33,184 bases of DNA, from contig JAJONN010000011.1 of assembly GCA_021323455.1 (NCBI GenBank), forward strand, positions 1 to 33,184, read 5' to 3'. Numbering within the stretch: position 1 is the first letter of the stretch; each line of letters opens with the position of its first letter. The DNA is from Alphaproteobacteria bacterium. Its GTDB lineage: Bacteria > Pseudomonadota > Alphaproteobacteria > Paracaedibacterales > VGCI01. The position numbers and the translations under genes were made by a program. Under the pieces are notes generated by a model. It had not been told where the DNA came from. It did no database searches and saw only the letters and a list, made by a program, of their open reading frames with translations. This document shows positions 10,322-20,395 of the stretch, one piece after another.

Positions 10322-11243
10322 AGTTCAGAAAATTTTTGTTTTAGAAAATCCGCTAAAACTTCAATGTTTGTATTTCCACATAGACTTTCTTCAATAATCA
10401 AATAGTAAGTATATTTTGGCCCTTTTATCTCAGGTAAAACTTCAACTAGTTCATATTTCTTTACATCAGGGTGTTGTTTAGGTACCGAGATAATTCCTAC
10501 CCCTTTATATGCAAGATAGCATCGACCGAAGTTAGCATCGGCCTCAAAAATAGGCGTTCTCTCTTTGCCAACGGGCATACCTAGTTTTAAATGCCAATTG
10601 AGATCAATAGGTAGTTTTTTACCTCGGCTAAATCCAATTATACGGTGACTATCTAACTCATCCACTATCAGCGGAGTTCCAAATTTTAAAAGGTATTCTT
10701 GGGACGCAAAAAGCTTGAGTTCCATTGTTATCAATGACTCTTGTTTATAGCCATTTAACCCCTCTATAAATGGGTGGATTAACATATGACCCGTTAACTT
10801 TTCATTTAGAGACATCTCATCATACGATACTATTTCCAAGTAAATTTCAGGATTATTATTTATAAAAGAATCAATAAAGCAAGAAATATACATACTTGAT
10901 TGACCAGTAGGCGCTACCAACTTTATGTGTTTTTTTATTTTCTTGTGATTTTCTAAAATTCTCTCTTCTGTAAACTCTAGCATATTTGTAATTCTGACGG
11001 CATCTCTATAAAGCAATTCTCCTTTATGGGTTAATTCAACACCATTGTCATTTCTCGTAAAAAGTTGGCAATTGAGATCCTGTTCCAAGCCTTTGATCAT
11101 CTTGCTTAAGGCGGTGGAAGAAATATGGTATTTCTCTGCTGCACGCGCGAAGCTACCACAAGAAGCAACACGGTAAAAAGTTTTTAATTTGCTCCAGCAA
11201 CACGGTAAAAAGTTTTTAATTTGCTCCAATTTAGGCGATCCAT
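10318..11243 (-). pseudogene. LysR-family transcriptional regulator, out of frame with its apparent native ATG because of a 32-bp tandem duplication
   Basis: HTH 'SKLKTFYRVASCGSFARAAEKYHISSTALSKMIKGLEQDLNCQLFTR'. Removing one repeat copy gives ATG at 11243 encoding 'MDRLNWSKLKTFYRV...' with SD GAGGA. The current open frame can only begin from an upstream TTG (11274). Confidence 0.85.
11165..11228. repeat. Two perfect tandem copies of a 32-bp unit inside the 5' end of the LysR gene
   Basis: GCAACACGGTAAAAAGTTTTTAATTTGCTCCA at 11165-11196 and again at 11197-11228. Confidence 0.97.
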
Positions 11244-11566
11244 AAATTCTTGTCCTCTTTAAACAATTACTCAAACATACAAAAAAGCATAATTACCATG
11301 CAGTTTCCTTATTCACACTGTATATAGTGATGTCTGTGAAAATATACAAGCGCATAGACGGTTTTTTTATCCCACACGATGCCACACGACCTTAAAGAAT
11401 GTAGAGAGGGAAAAAGTTTGTAAAAACACTTCTGCTCTCTAAAGCATAGGAGAATGAGAGTAGTTCAAATTTCTTCAAGCACCATCTCAGGTTTCGATTG
11501 AACAATTGGGAAGCAAGATGGAATATAAGGATTGATTAAACAAGAAAGATACTTAGGAGAATAAAA

Positions 11567-11998
11567 ATGCAAAACGCCAAAGATCGGGTAACGCGCGATA
11601 CTGGCTTTCAAAGTCTCATAGACCTAACCATCTTTAGTATAAAATCCCTTATTGCTATCAATGGCGGTGCAATCATAGCCTTGTTGGCTTTCATTGGAAA
11701 TATTTTAAGTAAGGAGATTGCATATCCCTTAGGGATCAGTTGTGCTTTGAGTTGGTATTGTGTAGGAATTACTTCAGCCATCTTGGAATTGATGTTTGCA
11801 TACTTTTTTCAAGTTTTTGAAATTGAGGGCGGTGCTAAATTTCCTTGTTTATGGCACAATAGAGAATGCTTTCGATACCTTGCCATTGCCAGCGCAGCAC
11901 TGAGTTTGGCGTCTTTCATCGTTGGCTCTATAAAAACCGTAAATACTTTTAGCAATTTTACACCAACGCACTCTCAAAAGGAGTGTTGTTGCAGATAA
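11567..11998 (+). CDS. Small multi-pass membrane protein of unknown function
   Basis: 143 aa with several hydrophobic segments ('LIAINGGAIIALLAFIGNIL', 'YCVGITSAILELMFAYFF', 'YLAIASAALSLASFIVG'). Confidence 0.65.
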   Translation: MQNAKDRVTRDTGFQSLIDLTIFSIKSLIAINGGAIIALLAFIGNILSKEIAYPLGISCALSWYCVGITSAILELMFAYFFQVFEIEGGAKFPCLWHNRECFRYLAIASAALSLASFIVGSIKTVNTFSNFTPTHSQKECCCR

Positions 11999-12028
11999 TG
12001 AGAATAAGAAATACATCAACTTAACATC

Positions 12029-15000
12029 TCATATGCTTAATCCCCGCGCTTTATCAACTTCCCGCTGTTGGCAATCCCTCTCAAACTCAAGGGTACGAGT
12101 GATCTGGAGGTTTAACTTGGCTATTTTATTGTCTTTGTTGTCAAGGAAACTGCTGGTTTCTTTGCCACCTTCAAAGCTTCTCTGTTCCATTCTAACAGCC
12201 AAGATTTCCTGTTGTTCTATCAGATGGAGATATTGATTCGAGAAGCGTGATACATCGTTGGATACTTGAAAATTCCCGGTTCCTTCATGCTCTTTGACGG
12301 CCTCAATAATTTCTTGGATCCTTACAAGCGACGGATCAGAGCCTGTCCTATCCTTATGGAAAAGGATGTGCTGCTCAACCTGGCCAGCCTGACTATGCCT
12401 GAGAAGGGCAGCATTTATAGTTTCTTTTGCTTCTGAGGTTATATTTCCGCTTTTCAAGAACGCCTGTCGGGCTTCTTGGCAAAGATCTGCAAGAGCGATG
12501 GATACTCCTCTGGTCAGGTTTTGGTGATAAAGGCGTCCTTCAATGGCAGTCAGGCGCTCGGCTTGCCACCAGGTATCCGCAAGCTCATCAGGATTCGGAA
12601 ACCTTCCATGAACCTCATAAAAATGAAACTTCTCGCACCATTCCTGGTTGAGCAGGAAGCGACCTTGCTCAAACTGTTCCCTCTTTTCAAGGAGGGGATC
12701 ATCTTTGTGGAAGGGTTTGATCTTCTCTTCTTTCAAAAGAGCTTCGCTGTCTTTCACTAACGGTGCCTCACCATGAGAGAGGTTGCTTTGGACGTCATCA
12801 TCTGTAGCCATACTTTTATCTTGAGGGGTCAGTGCCTCTTTAATCATCTGCCGTACAGTATCCATTGTCCAGCCGGTGGGCAGGTCGTCAGCCAGGTCCC
12901 ATGTGTTTTCTAGAACGCCTTCGGGAAGTATTACAATACCCACATGCCCAGTGGAACGTCCCTGGTCTTCTTCTCCTACAGCAGTTGCCTCATTGTGTCC
13001 GAATATAATTTCCTGGACCTTTTGGGCTGCTTTAAGCCCTTTCCCATCAAAATCGTTGTCAGGCCAAATAGCTACAGCCTTTCCCTTAAGGGGTTCCCAA
13101 TTGCTTTTATGGGGAGCCCCTGTGCCACCAATCCAGCTTATAACCACGAACTCAGGTAATCGTTTCTGGGCAATATCTGCTGTCTTTTCCCCTTCAACTA
13201 CGAGAACAGGCTTGTCAGGGTGCTGAGCCAAACGGTCAAGGCCATACAAGGAACGATTATCATCTCCAAACCCTTTCCATTTCCAACGGTGTTCGCCCTC
13301 TTTATTGACGCACCAAGTTATGGGAGGCGTTTCTTTTTTACCCGTTTTCCTGTCAACCAACCGGACAACATAGCCTAGGAGGTTCCCTTGGGCATCTTTA
13401 TAGGCATGGCGCATATCTTCCCGCTTATAATAATTGCTCTGGTCTGGCAAAGGCGGCGCACTTTGAGGAACAGGCAGGATTGGCTTCCATTCGGGTTCTT
13501 CTTCCTTCGCCTTGAAGGACGGTCTTATTTCCTGATTTTGGGGCTGGCTTAACATAGCGAGGTTCTTTAACCTGGTGTCATAATCCCGGCAGTCTTTATC
13601 CAGTGTTTTTAAAGTCACCCCCAATTCTTCCGCAATCCATTCAATTAAATGGGGACTACCCGCATGCTGGATGAGGGAAGCTGTTTTCTGACGATCCTTC
13701 AAAACTTCCTGAAACAAAGCGTAAGAAGCTGTTTTTTCCTTCTTGATGCCTTGCTCTTCTGCTTCCTGGAAACAAGCGCTGTAATGCCTGTTCGACTGGA
13801 TAACCATGTCATTGTACTGCTCAAGAAGAGAGAATATCTTCTTCTCGTTATCATTCGTCAGGTTGGCGTAAGTCACTATCCGATCAAATTGCCTGGCTTC
13901 AGCATGAATGTCTTTGGGAAAGATATTGTGGCGGTATAAGTCAGCAACCGTCACCTTTTGCCCCTTCATGGGTGTCTGTTCCAGGTCTGTCTCTTCCATC
14001 TCCGTTCTTTTTTGGTCTTGGTCCATCATCTCTTTGAGGTCACGGGCTATCAACAGCTTGACCAGAAGGGAATCCGTTTGCAGGTAGTGATTGATCAAGA
14101 TTTGACGATGAGAATCCCGGCTTTGTTCAATAAGCTTATCTTCATCGAGCGTAACACCCCAAGAATCTGCCATATGCCAGCACAAGTCCCAATCTGGCGA
14201 TCCCAGCAGGGCTGTTGCGCCCTTATTGCGCTCTGATACGGTGGCAAGGTAGTCAGGATAGAGCGGATTGTCAGAAACCTTGATGCCCAGCTTTTCCCGA
14301 TCTTCAGCGCATTGCTGATAAAGCCTGTTGGCTTTTTCTGACCAGTTTTTATATCTAAAGACAAGCCCAAAAATCTCCTGCTCTTCTTCGGTTTCCAACG
14401 TGTTAAATAAGACAAATTCTTGGAAATCCCTCGCCGCCGCAAAAACATCCTTCGGGTTTAATCCTGCCTGATAGAGGGCAAACAGGGTTTTCTTGTGGCC
14501 TTCTTCCTGGTCATCCTGAATGATCTTGACCAAATGATCCGCCAATCGTGCGCTTAACATTTCGTGTTCGGCTTCAGTAGATGGGGAGAGCGTTTTATAC
14601 CAGTTAATGATCTGTTCCCTGTACCCATCTTGCGCATGAGAAAAGATAAGCTTGCGGTCTATACTGAATCCCTTTTGTTCCACCAACTCCAGGCATTTTA
14701 AAAAGCCGGGGTCTTTGGAAAAAGCAAGAGCAGCGGCATTCCTGGCTAAAGCCGCTTCCCGCCAGGCCGGAAAATGCTCGCTTTCAGAAGGCTTAATCCC
14801 TAAACTTTCCTGGTCTGCTGCACATTGGCGATAAATCCCTTTGGCAATGACCGCATGATAATCATAAGTGCTGTAAAGTCGGAATAATGCCTTTTCGGCT
14901 TCCGTGCTTAAAGATTCAATCAACCCCAGGCGATTAAAATGACGAACATAGTCTCGGACATCGCTTGCAGAAATTCCTTTGCCCTTTAATGCGCCAAAAG

Positions 15001-18000
15001 TCTTTTTTGACCCCTGCCGCTCGTCAGCTTCCACAAGACCATAGATCTCTGCCGCCGATACCGCCTTGACCAGATGTGTCTGCCCAAGACTTGTCTGGTC
15101 AAATCCACTTCCTGCCCCCTTAAACGTTTCCAGGTAAAAATCGCGCATGCCATTTTCCACCTGGGTAATAAATTTAGAAACGTCCAGGGACATTCCCATC
15201 TTGCGGGAAAGGTCAACCATCCTATCAATGTCATGGTCTTCAAACAGGATGCGGGCGATCTCGTTCCGGGCAGCAGCCAGAGGGGCATAAATTTTGAATG
15301 ATGGTGTCTCCCAGATACGAATGTCTTGGCCACCTGGGCCTACAACTTTGACAGATTTTGCTTCAACCTCCTCTATACAAACTTTGTAAGCCTTGTTCGC
15401 CAAATAGGTTGCCTTCTCATAACGTTGAAGTGTATGGAAGATTTTAATATCCTCTTCTGTGTCCAAGGTTTGTAAGACGCGGTTTTGATGGTAAGCATTG
15501 GCAACCTGGCGTAATTCCTTAAAGTCAATGCCTACATCATAAAGCTGCCTTGCAGTAACGGATCCTCTCCTTTTTCCAAAACCTTGGGTGTCACCCAGCT
15601 TATCCTCTTGCCTATCTGGTTCGCCTTCCTCTTCCCCTTTGTCTTGTTCCTCTGCCAACACGCTTGTTCCTGACACGTGTGCCGTTGACGCGCGTTTCTC
15701 AGAATTCATGAGATTGATGAGAGCAAGGGCGGATTTTCCTTTTTCTTCTTCATTCAGAGACGTCAGGTACTTTTCAATGTGAGTATCTCTGAACGCCCTC
15801 TCCCCCCTTAAAAATATCTGCTCAAGCTCAACTTCCCTCAGATTGAGGCCCATAAGGCCAGCAAGCGCCAAAACTTCCCCATGGTTGCTTTGATCAAAGA
15901 TTTCCAGGGCAAGCTGGTTACGGGGTTTACAGGCTTTTTGGTAAATAGGCCAGGAAGGGGCGTCCCATGGTTTGAGTTGTGTCTCTTCTTGCCCGTCCCT
16001 TTCCTTACCCTTACCCATTTCCTGGGAGTTTTCATTGGGAAGGTTTCCCTTCATCTCTTCAATCTCATTCAGGCACACCACATAAGCCCGGTTGGCCTCT
16101 CGGCATTTATCGTCATACTCATCCAGGAGAAGGAAAAGCTGCCGCTCCGCCTCTGTCTTTAACCCTTCAAAGAGCTTAAGTTTTTGATATTCAAGGGCGT
16201 GCCTGGCAATATCTTTGGGCAGCACCCCTTGCGCATAAACCTGGGCAACCGTAACCTTCTTCTTGGCTTCGCGATCCTCATCCATTAACGCCTTGATCTC
16301 AAAAGCCGCGTGGAGTTTTGCTGTTTCTTCGGAGGACGTTGTATAAGTTTTAAGAAGATTATCCAAGACGGCTCGATCTTTTTGTCCTATCAGGACTTCA
16401 AAGTTGAGATTCATCCCCAATTTCTGGATCAAAGGATGATAATCCTCCCAAGAATCAACAATTTTGAGAGCGAGCTGGTCCTGCTCCCCCCTCATTTCCC
16501 GCCACTCGTCAATTTCCTTGCAAAACCCTTCCGACAGCAGCGTTCCTTTAAAGGCTTCCAGCCTGGGCTTTAACCCTTTCCATAAAGAAGCCGATAAATC
16601 ACGGGCTTCAACATAAGCCAGGAGGGTTTGGAGCTTTTCGATAAGCGCAGGGTCGGACGTATCCTTCAACATCTCTTGCTGGAGCATTTTGGAATGATGA
16701 GCTTCGCTTTGCGCCTTAATGATATGCAAACCATAGCCAAAGTGATTGTTGACACCCTCTTCCTCAAAAGTCTTTGCTGTATCCTTCAGAAAAGGACGGT
16801 ACAGAACAGGATCCTGGCTGATCTGGTTGGCCAGTAACCCCCTTTGGTCCCTTAAAGCCTCAAAATGCCGCCATTCAGGATGTGTCTTAGCTCGTCTTCC
16901 AGGATGTGTCCTTCGGATGGTATGCCACACCTGGCGGGTTTCTATGGCAACACTGGCGTATTGCTCAACGACGAGCCTGGCTTGTTCTTCCCGGCGGCTT
17001 AAGGGACGCTTCTTTACCCCCGCGGCAATTTCGATAGATTCAAACGTTAGTCCTGCCTGACGGGCAAAATCCTTAAAAACATCCCAATCTTCCAGAATAA
17101 GCTTGGCCAGTCCCTTCCGTTTTTCCTTAAGCTCTCGGACCGTTGCCCAAGCCCTTTCCTGTTCTACCTTATCTGTTTCGTCGCCTCCCTTGGCACTGAC
17201 GTGTCTGGCAAAGGCACAAACCGACATCAATTCAAAACCCAAATCCTTGTATTCCTGGATACATGACCAAAATTCCATGCTTTCTTCCAAAATACTGTAA
17301 TCCGCCGCCAGGTCTTTCTGGGAAACCTTCCCTAAACTCTTAAGGAGAGAAGGGAAATCGGCAAAATCCTCTTTGGCATAATAAGCACTGATATCTTCCC
17401 GATGACGGGTCATGGCCACATAAAGCATGTACGCATCCATGTAGCGGGATAATTTTAGAAGGGAACTATCCCCTGTTGCTCCTTGCGTCTTGTGAATCGT
17501 GACGGCATACCCATGCTGGAAATACGAATATTCCCGCAAATAAAAGCTCACAAACGTGGGCTTTGACGCGATTAAGCCCCCCTTGCCCTTTGCATCTTCC
17601 TCAACACGGACACATATTTTGTGCGTATCATAGAGCTTGCCCGTATCCCATTCCTTCATGCGGCAAGGCGTGATGGATTCGATGCGCCCTTGTGTGCCAT
17701 TCCTGACAAAGAAAGATGGGTCAGAACTGTCAAACTTCGTCCAGAATCCCCGGTCATTTTTGGTAAAGACAATTTTATCCCCTATCGTGTAGCCTTCTTC
17801 GATATAAATTTTTTCCTTTTTTACTTTCCCTTTTTCTCCCTCTGTCTGTCCTGTTGCCTGATTTTTTGCCTTGCTTGTTGTTGGTTCTGTTTCCCCCCCT
17901 CTTGGTGATGTTTTGCCTCTCTTCTCTTCCCTTTCTGTTACCTCTGAGCCTGCTTTTTCCCCTTCTGTTTCTATGCTTTCCCTGTTATCCAAAAATCCTT

Positions 18001-19987
18001 CAGGATCCCTTTCTACCTGTTTTTTGCGTGTTAATAGGTCTTCTGCTGCAAGCAAGCCGTTTTCTTTCAAAATGGCCCGGATAGCTCCGTTAAGTTCCCG
18101 AACTTCCTCATTTGTGTACGCCATTGCCAAAACTTCCGAGTCCGGTTGAGCAACCAGGTTGCGGAGGTACTGGCGAGCCATGTCCTGGTAAACATCCGCG
18201 TTTATTTCATGGCTCTGGATATGACCCTGATTTTCATACATCCCCAAGGCTTCGCCTGTCCTCAGCTCCGCCAGATGGGCAGAAGCCTCTTTCATCCAGG
18301 GAGCTTTCTGACGCTGGATTTCTGTCAAGGTGCATATATTGCCTGTGTCCTTAAAATCTTTGATGACTTTGGGAAGAACATCTCCGGCTTCAACAGGCTT
18401 GGCTTGATGGTCGTCCCCCACCACCATCAATTTAGCGCCTGTCGCATTAACGATCTTGATGAGGGCATGCCATCCTCCGGATATCTTTTCCAGCGCATCA
18501 CCCGTCCCAACCATGCCAATTTCATCAACGAGGATCAGGGTGTTTTGGTCCGGAAATTTCTTAGATGCTTCTCCCTTTGATCCACGCGTTATTTTGCAAG
18601 CCTCGGCCAATTCTCGGTAATGCTCCCTTTCCTCCTCTGTTGTGGCTTTTTCAAGTTCCTCAAGAGCTTCAAAATAGGGCTTCCAGTGGTAGGCATAATG
18701 GGCAATCGTGTCGCTCTGGCAGCCTGCGCCTTTTCTCAGTTCATGGGCTGCTGTAGCCGACGGGGCCATGCCCAAAACCGTATATCCCGCCTCCTGATGC
18801 AACTGGACCACATACTGCAAGGCCGTGGTTTTTCCTGTCCCTGCCCGCCCGATTAACACGGAGAATTTTGCGTCACCAGAAAGGGTTTTGACCGCTTCTT
18901 TCTGCCCTGCGTTTAACCAAGACGCCTCCCCAGCCAGCAACCCATCAACCCGCTCCTGAGAGATAGAAACCACCGCTGTTTGGTCTTTGTATGCCTCTAG
19001 GGATTCTAAGATATGGTCTTCCCGCGCCTTATAGTCAGCAGAGGTATAACGCTTGATATCATCATACCCCACCCCCACCTCAACAGCCTGTTTCATCACA
19101 GAATAGATGACATGCTGGGATACAATTCCTGCCTCATCCTGGAGGCGGTATTGCACCAGTTTCACCACATCCCGCTCAGAAAATGTCGCTTTCTTGGACG
19201 TCAGCTCCCTCAAGATGATTTCTGGTTCTTCCGCAATCCGCTGCTTGTTTTCTTCAGAAATTTCCGCATTTTGCGCCGCAATGCGGGAGAATAGCCCTTC
19301 CCTTTCCAATTGATGGGCTTGCCATCCTTTGTGATGCGTCGGGATGAGGTCAATGCCTCGATCCGCATAGGAACGCCAGTCCACCCGGTCGGAAAGCCCT
19401 GCCTGTTCCTGGTGCGTGTTAATGCATTGCGCAAAAATTTTCCTGGTTTCTCGGAACTCTTTTTGTGACGTTAAAAGACGGGCAACACTTTTGTCCCAGG
19501 AAATTTCCCCGTTCCAGACGGTACGGGTGGAAACTGTAATATGGACATGGGGGTTACCTTCATTCCAGTTAATGGCATAGGTCGCCACCAGACCCTTTGA
19601 CACGAACCGCTCAACCGTGACATCACGGACCAAGGCAATGTTCTGTTCCCTTGTCAGTTCTTTGGGGAGGGAAAGTTCGTAGGTTTGCCCAACGCGGGCA
19701 TGGGATAGATATTTCTCCAAGGTTGCCGGATTCTTGAAGCGTTGTTCAGCATAAAAGTCTTCAAAGCTTTCCAGTTTGTCCCAGAAGGACAGGTCGTTCT
19801 CCTCGATGCCTGACCCCAGAGGAGCCATGGTTGCCCAGGTTGTTTTGCCCCGGTTGTTCGCATAGTCCGCCTTAAGACCACGCCGCTCTTCATACAAAAT
19901 CTCCCCTGTAATATAGGCCACATTCTGGACGGTGCCGCGCCCTGTACTCCGGGAAATATGACCAATGCTCAAATGAAAAAAATTCAT
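12029..19987 (-). CDS. traA: Ti-type conjugative relaxase-helicase TraA (MobA/MobL domain, RecD/TraI-like helicase, long repeat array, Toprim-like C-terminal domain)
   Basis: 'MNFFHLSIGHISRSTGRGTVQNVAYITG' and 'NWNEGNPHVHITVSTRT' HUH motif; Walker A 'LIGRAGTGKTTALQ'; 'LILVDEIGMVG'; 'GYAVTIHKTQGAT'; C-terminal 'VLVVEGEKTADIAQKRLPEFVVISWIGGTGAPHKSNWEPLKGKAVAIWPDNDFDGKGLKAAQ'. Confidence 0.95.
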   Translation of the reverse strand: MNFFHLSIGHISRSTGRGTVQNVAYITGEILYEERRGLKADYANNRGKTTWATMAPLGSGIEENDLSFWDKLESFEDFYAEQRFKNPATLEKYLSHARVGQTYELSLPKELTREQNIALVRDVTVERFVSKGLVATYAINWNEGNPHVHITVSTRTVWNGEISWDKSVARLLTSQKEFRETRKIFAQCINTHQEQAGLSDRVDWRSYADRGIDLIPTHHKGWQAHQLEREGLFSRIAAQNAEISEENKQRIAEEPEIILRELTSKKATFSERDVVKLVQYRLQDEAGIVSQHVIYSVMKQAVEVGVGYDDIKRYTSADYKAREDHILESLEAYKDQTAVVSISQERVDGLLAGEASWLNAGQKEAVKTLSGDAKFSVLIGRAGTGKTTALQYVVQLHQEAGYTVLGMAPSATAAHELRKGAGCQSDTIAHYAYHWKPYFEALEELEKATTEEEREHYRELAEACKITRGSKGEASKKFPDQNTLILVDEIGMVGTGDALEKISGGWHALIKIVNATGAKLMVVGDDHQAKPVEAGDVLPKVIKDFKDTGNICTLTEIQRQKAPWMKEASAHLAELRTGEALGMYENQGHIQSHEINADVYQDMARQYLRNLVAQPDSEVLAMAYTNEEVRELNGAIRAILKENGLLAAEDLLTRKKQVERDPEGFLDNRESIETEGEKAGSEVTEREEKRGKTSPRGGETEPTTSKAKNQATGQTEGEKGKVKKEKIYIEEGYTIGDKIVFTKNDRGFWTKFDSSDPSFFVRNGTQGRIESITPCRMKEWDTGKLYDTHKICVRVEEDAKGKGGLIASKPTFVSFYLREYSYFQHGYAVTIHKTQGATGDSSLLKLSRYMDAYMLYVAMTRHREDISAYYAKEDFADFPSLLKSLGKVSQKDLAADYSILEESMEFWSCIQEYKDLGFELMSVCAFARHVSAKGGDETDKVEQERAWATVRELKEKRKGLAKLILEDWDVFKDFARQAGLTFESIEIAAGVKKRPLSRREEQARLVVEQYASVAIETRQVWHTIRRTHPGRRAKTHPEWRHFEALRDQRGLLANQISQDPVLYRPFLKDTAKTFEEEGVNNHFGYGLHIIKAQSEAHHSKMLQQEMLKDTSDPALIEKLQTLLAYVEARDLSASLWKGLKPRLEAFKGTLLSEGFCKEIDEWREMRGEQDQLALKIVDSWEDYHPLIQKLGMNLNFEVLIGQKDRAVLDNLLKTYTTSSEETAKLHAAFEIKALMDEDREAKKKVTVAQVYAQGVLPKDIARHALEYQKLKLFEGLKTEAERQLFLLLDEYDDKCREANRAYVVCLNEIEEMKGNLPNENSQEMGKGKERDGQEETQLKPWDAPSWPIYQKACKPRNQLALEIFDQSNHGEVLALAGLMGLNLREVELEQIFLRGERAFRDTHIEKYLTSLNEEEKGKSALALINLMNSEKRASTAHVSGTSVLAEEQDKGEEEGEPDRQEDKLGDTQGFGKRRGSVTARQLYDVGIDFKELRQVANAYHQNRVLQTLDTEEDIKIFHTLQRYEKATYLANKAYKVCIEEVEAKSVKVVGPGGQDIRIWETPSFKIYAPLAAARNEIARILFEDHDIDRMVDLSRKMGMSLDVSKFITQVENGMRDFYLETFKGAGSGFDQTSLGQTHLVKAVSAAEIYGLVEADERQGSKKTFGALKGKGISASDVRDYVRHFNRLGLIESLSTEAEKALFRLYSTYDYHAVIAKGIYRQCAADQESLGIKPSESEHFPAWREAALARNAAALAFSKDPGFLKCLELVEQKGFSIDRKLIFSHAQDGYREQIINWYKTLSPSTEAEHEMLSARLADHLVKIIQDDQEEGHKKTLFALYQAGLNPKDVFAAARDFQEFVLFNTLETEEEQEIFGLVFRYKNWSEKANRLYQQCAEDREKLGIKVSDNPLYPDYLATVSERNKGATALLGSPDWDLCWHMADSWGVTLDEDKLIEQSRDSHRQILINHYLQTDSLLVKLLIARDLKEMMDQDQKRTEMEETDLEQTPMKGQKVTVADLYRHNIFPKDIHAEARQFDRIVTYANLTNDNEKKIFSLLEQYNDMVIQSNRHYSACFQEAEEQGIKKEKTASYALFQEVLKDRQKTASLIQHAGSPHLIEWIAEELGVTLKTLDKDCRDYDTRLKNLAMLSQPQNQEIRPSFKAKEEEPEWKPILPVPQSAPPLPDQSNYYKREDMRHAYKDAQGNLLGYVVRLVDRKTGKKETPPITWCVNKEGEHRWKWKGFGDDNRSLYGLDRLAQHPDKPVLVVEGEKTADIAQKRLPEFVVISWIGGTGAPHKSNWEPLKGKAVAIWPDNDFDGKGLKAAQKVQEIIFGHNEATAVGEEDQGRSTGHVGIVILPEGVLENTWDLADDLPTGWTMDTVRQMIKEALTPQDKSMATDDDVQSNLSHGEAPLVKDSEALLKEEKIKPFHKDDPLLEKREQFEQGRFLLNQEWCEKFHFYEVHGRFPNPDELADTWWQAERLTAIEGRLYHQNLTRGVSIALADLCQEARQAFLKSGNITSEAKETINAALLRHSQAGQVEQHILFHKDRTGSDPSLVRIQEIIEAVKEHEGTGNFQVSNDVSRFSNQYLHLIEQQEILAVRMEQRSFEGGKETSSFLDNKDNKIAKLNLQITRTLEFERDCQQREVDKARGLSI
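13560..16270 (-). repeat. Degenerate protein-level repeat array (about five ~170-230 aa modules, possibly more upstream) inside TraA
   Basis: Module starts: 'KKVTVAQVYAQGVLPKDIARHALEYQKL', 'GSVTARQLYDVGIDFKELRQVANAYHQN', 'LKGKGISASDVRDYVRHFNRL', 'LFALYQAGLNPKDVFAAARDFQEF', 'QKVTVADLYRHNIFPKDIHAEARQFDRI'. Each continues with 'L.T..E..IF.L...Y......AN..Y..C'. Confidence 0.75.
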
Positions 19988-20146
19988 GGTGGGCAACGAT
20001 TTTAAAATTATAAATAATATAAAACGGACTATTTTAAGGCGTATTTTGAATTATTAAACAATATATTAAGTATAAAACATTAAATATACCAGTTAATAAT
20101 ACACATACCACTACTCCACCATACGCCGCCGGCTAGGCCAACGCAA

Positions 20147-20171
20147 GCGCAAAGGCGCGTAAGTGCGCACT
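20147..20171 (+). other. oriT: Candidate origin of transfer (nic region)
   Basis: Hairpin GCGC-AAAG-GCGC directly followed by 'GTAAGTGCGCACT', one mismatch from the TAAGTGCGCCCT nic core recalled for MobQ/RSF1010-pSC101-type oriTs. Lies between divergent traA and traC/traD-like genes. Confidence 0.6.
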
Positions 20172-20395
20172 GCCCGAGCCAGTGACCTTGGATATCGGAG
20201 AAGGTATTGACCAACTATTACTATTCCTATACTATGAAATAGATAATAAAATACGCACAGCCGCTCCAAAAAGCCCCTAAGAACCCCATTCAGCCGGGAA
20301 CCATCAAAAAAGCCGATAGGTTGGCGGGGCGCGTAGGAAGCCCCAATAGGGGCCTATGGACGGCAACAGGCAACAACAAGGAGGAAACGTTACCC

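Noticed and set aside
12033-19313. Many plus-strand ORFs of 60-144 aa antisense to traA
   Set aside because: They lie inside a strongly supported 2655-aa gene, have no recognisable domains and are expected by chance in GC-richer coding DNA.
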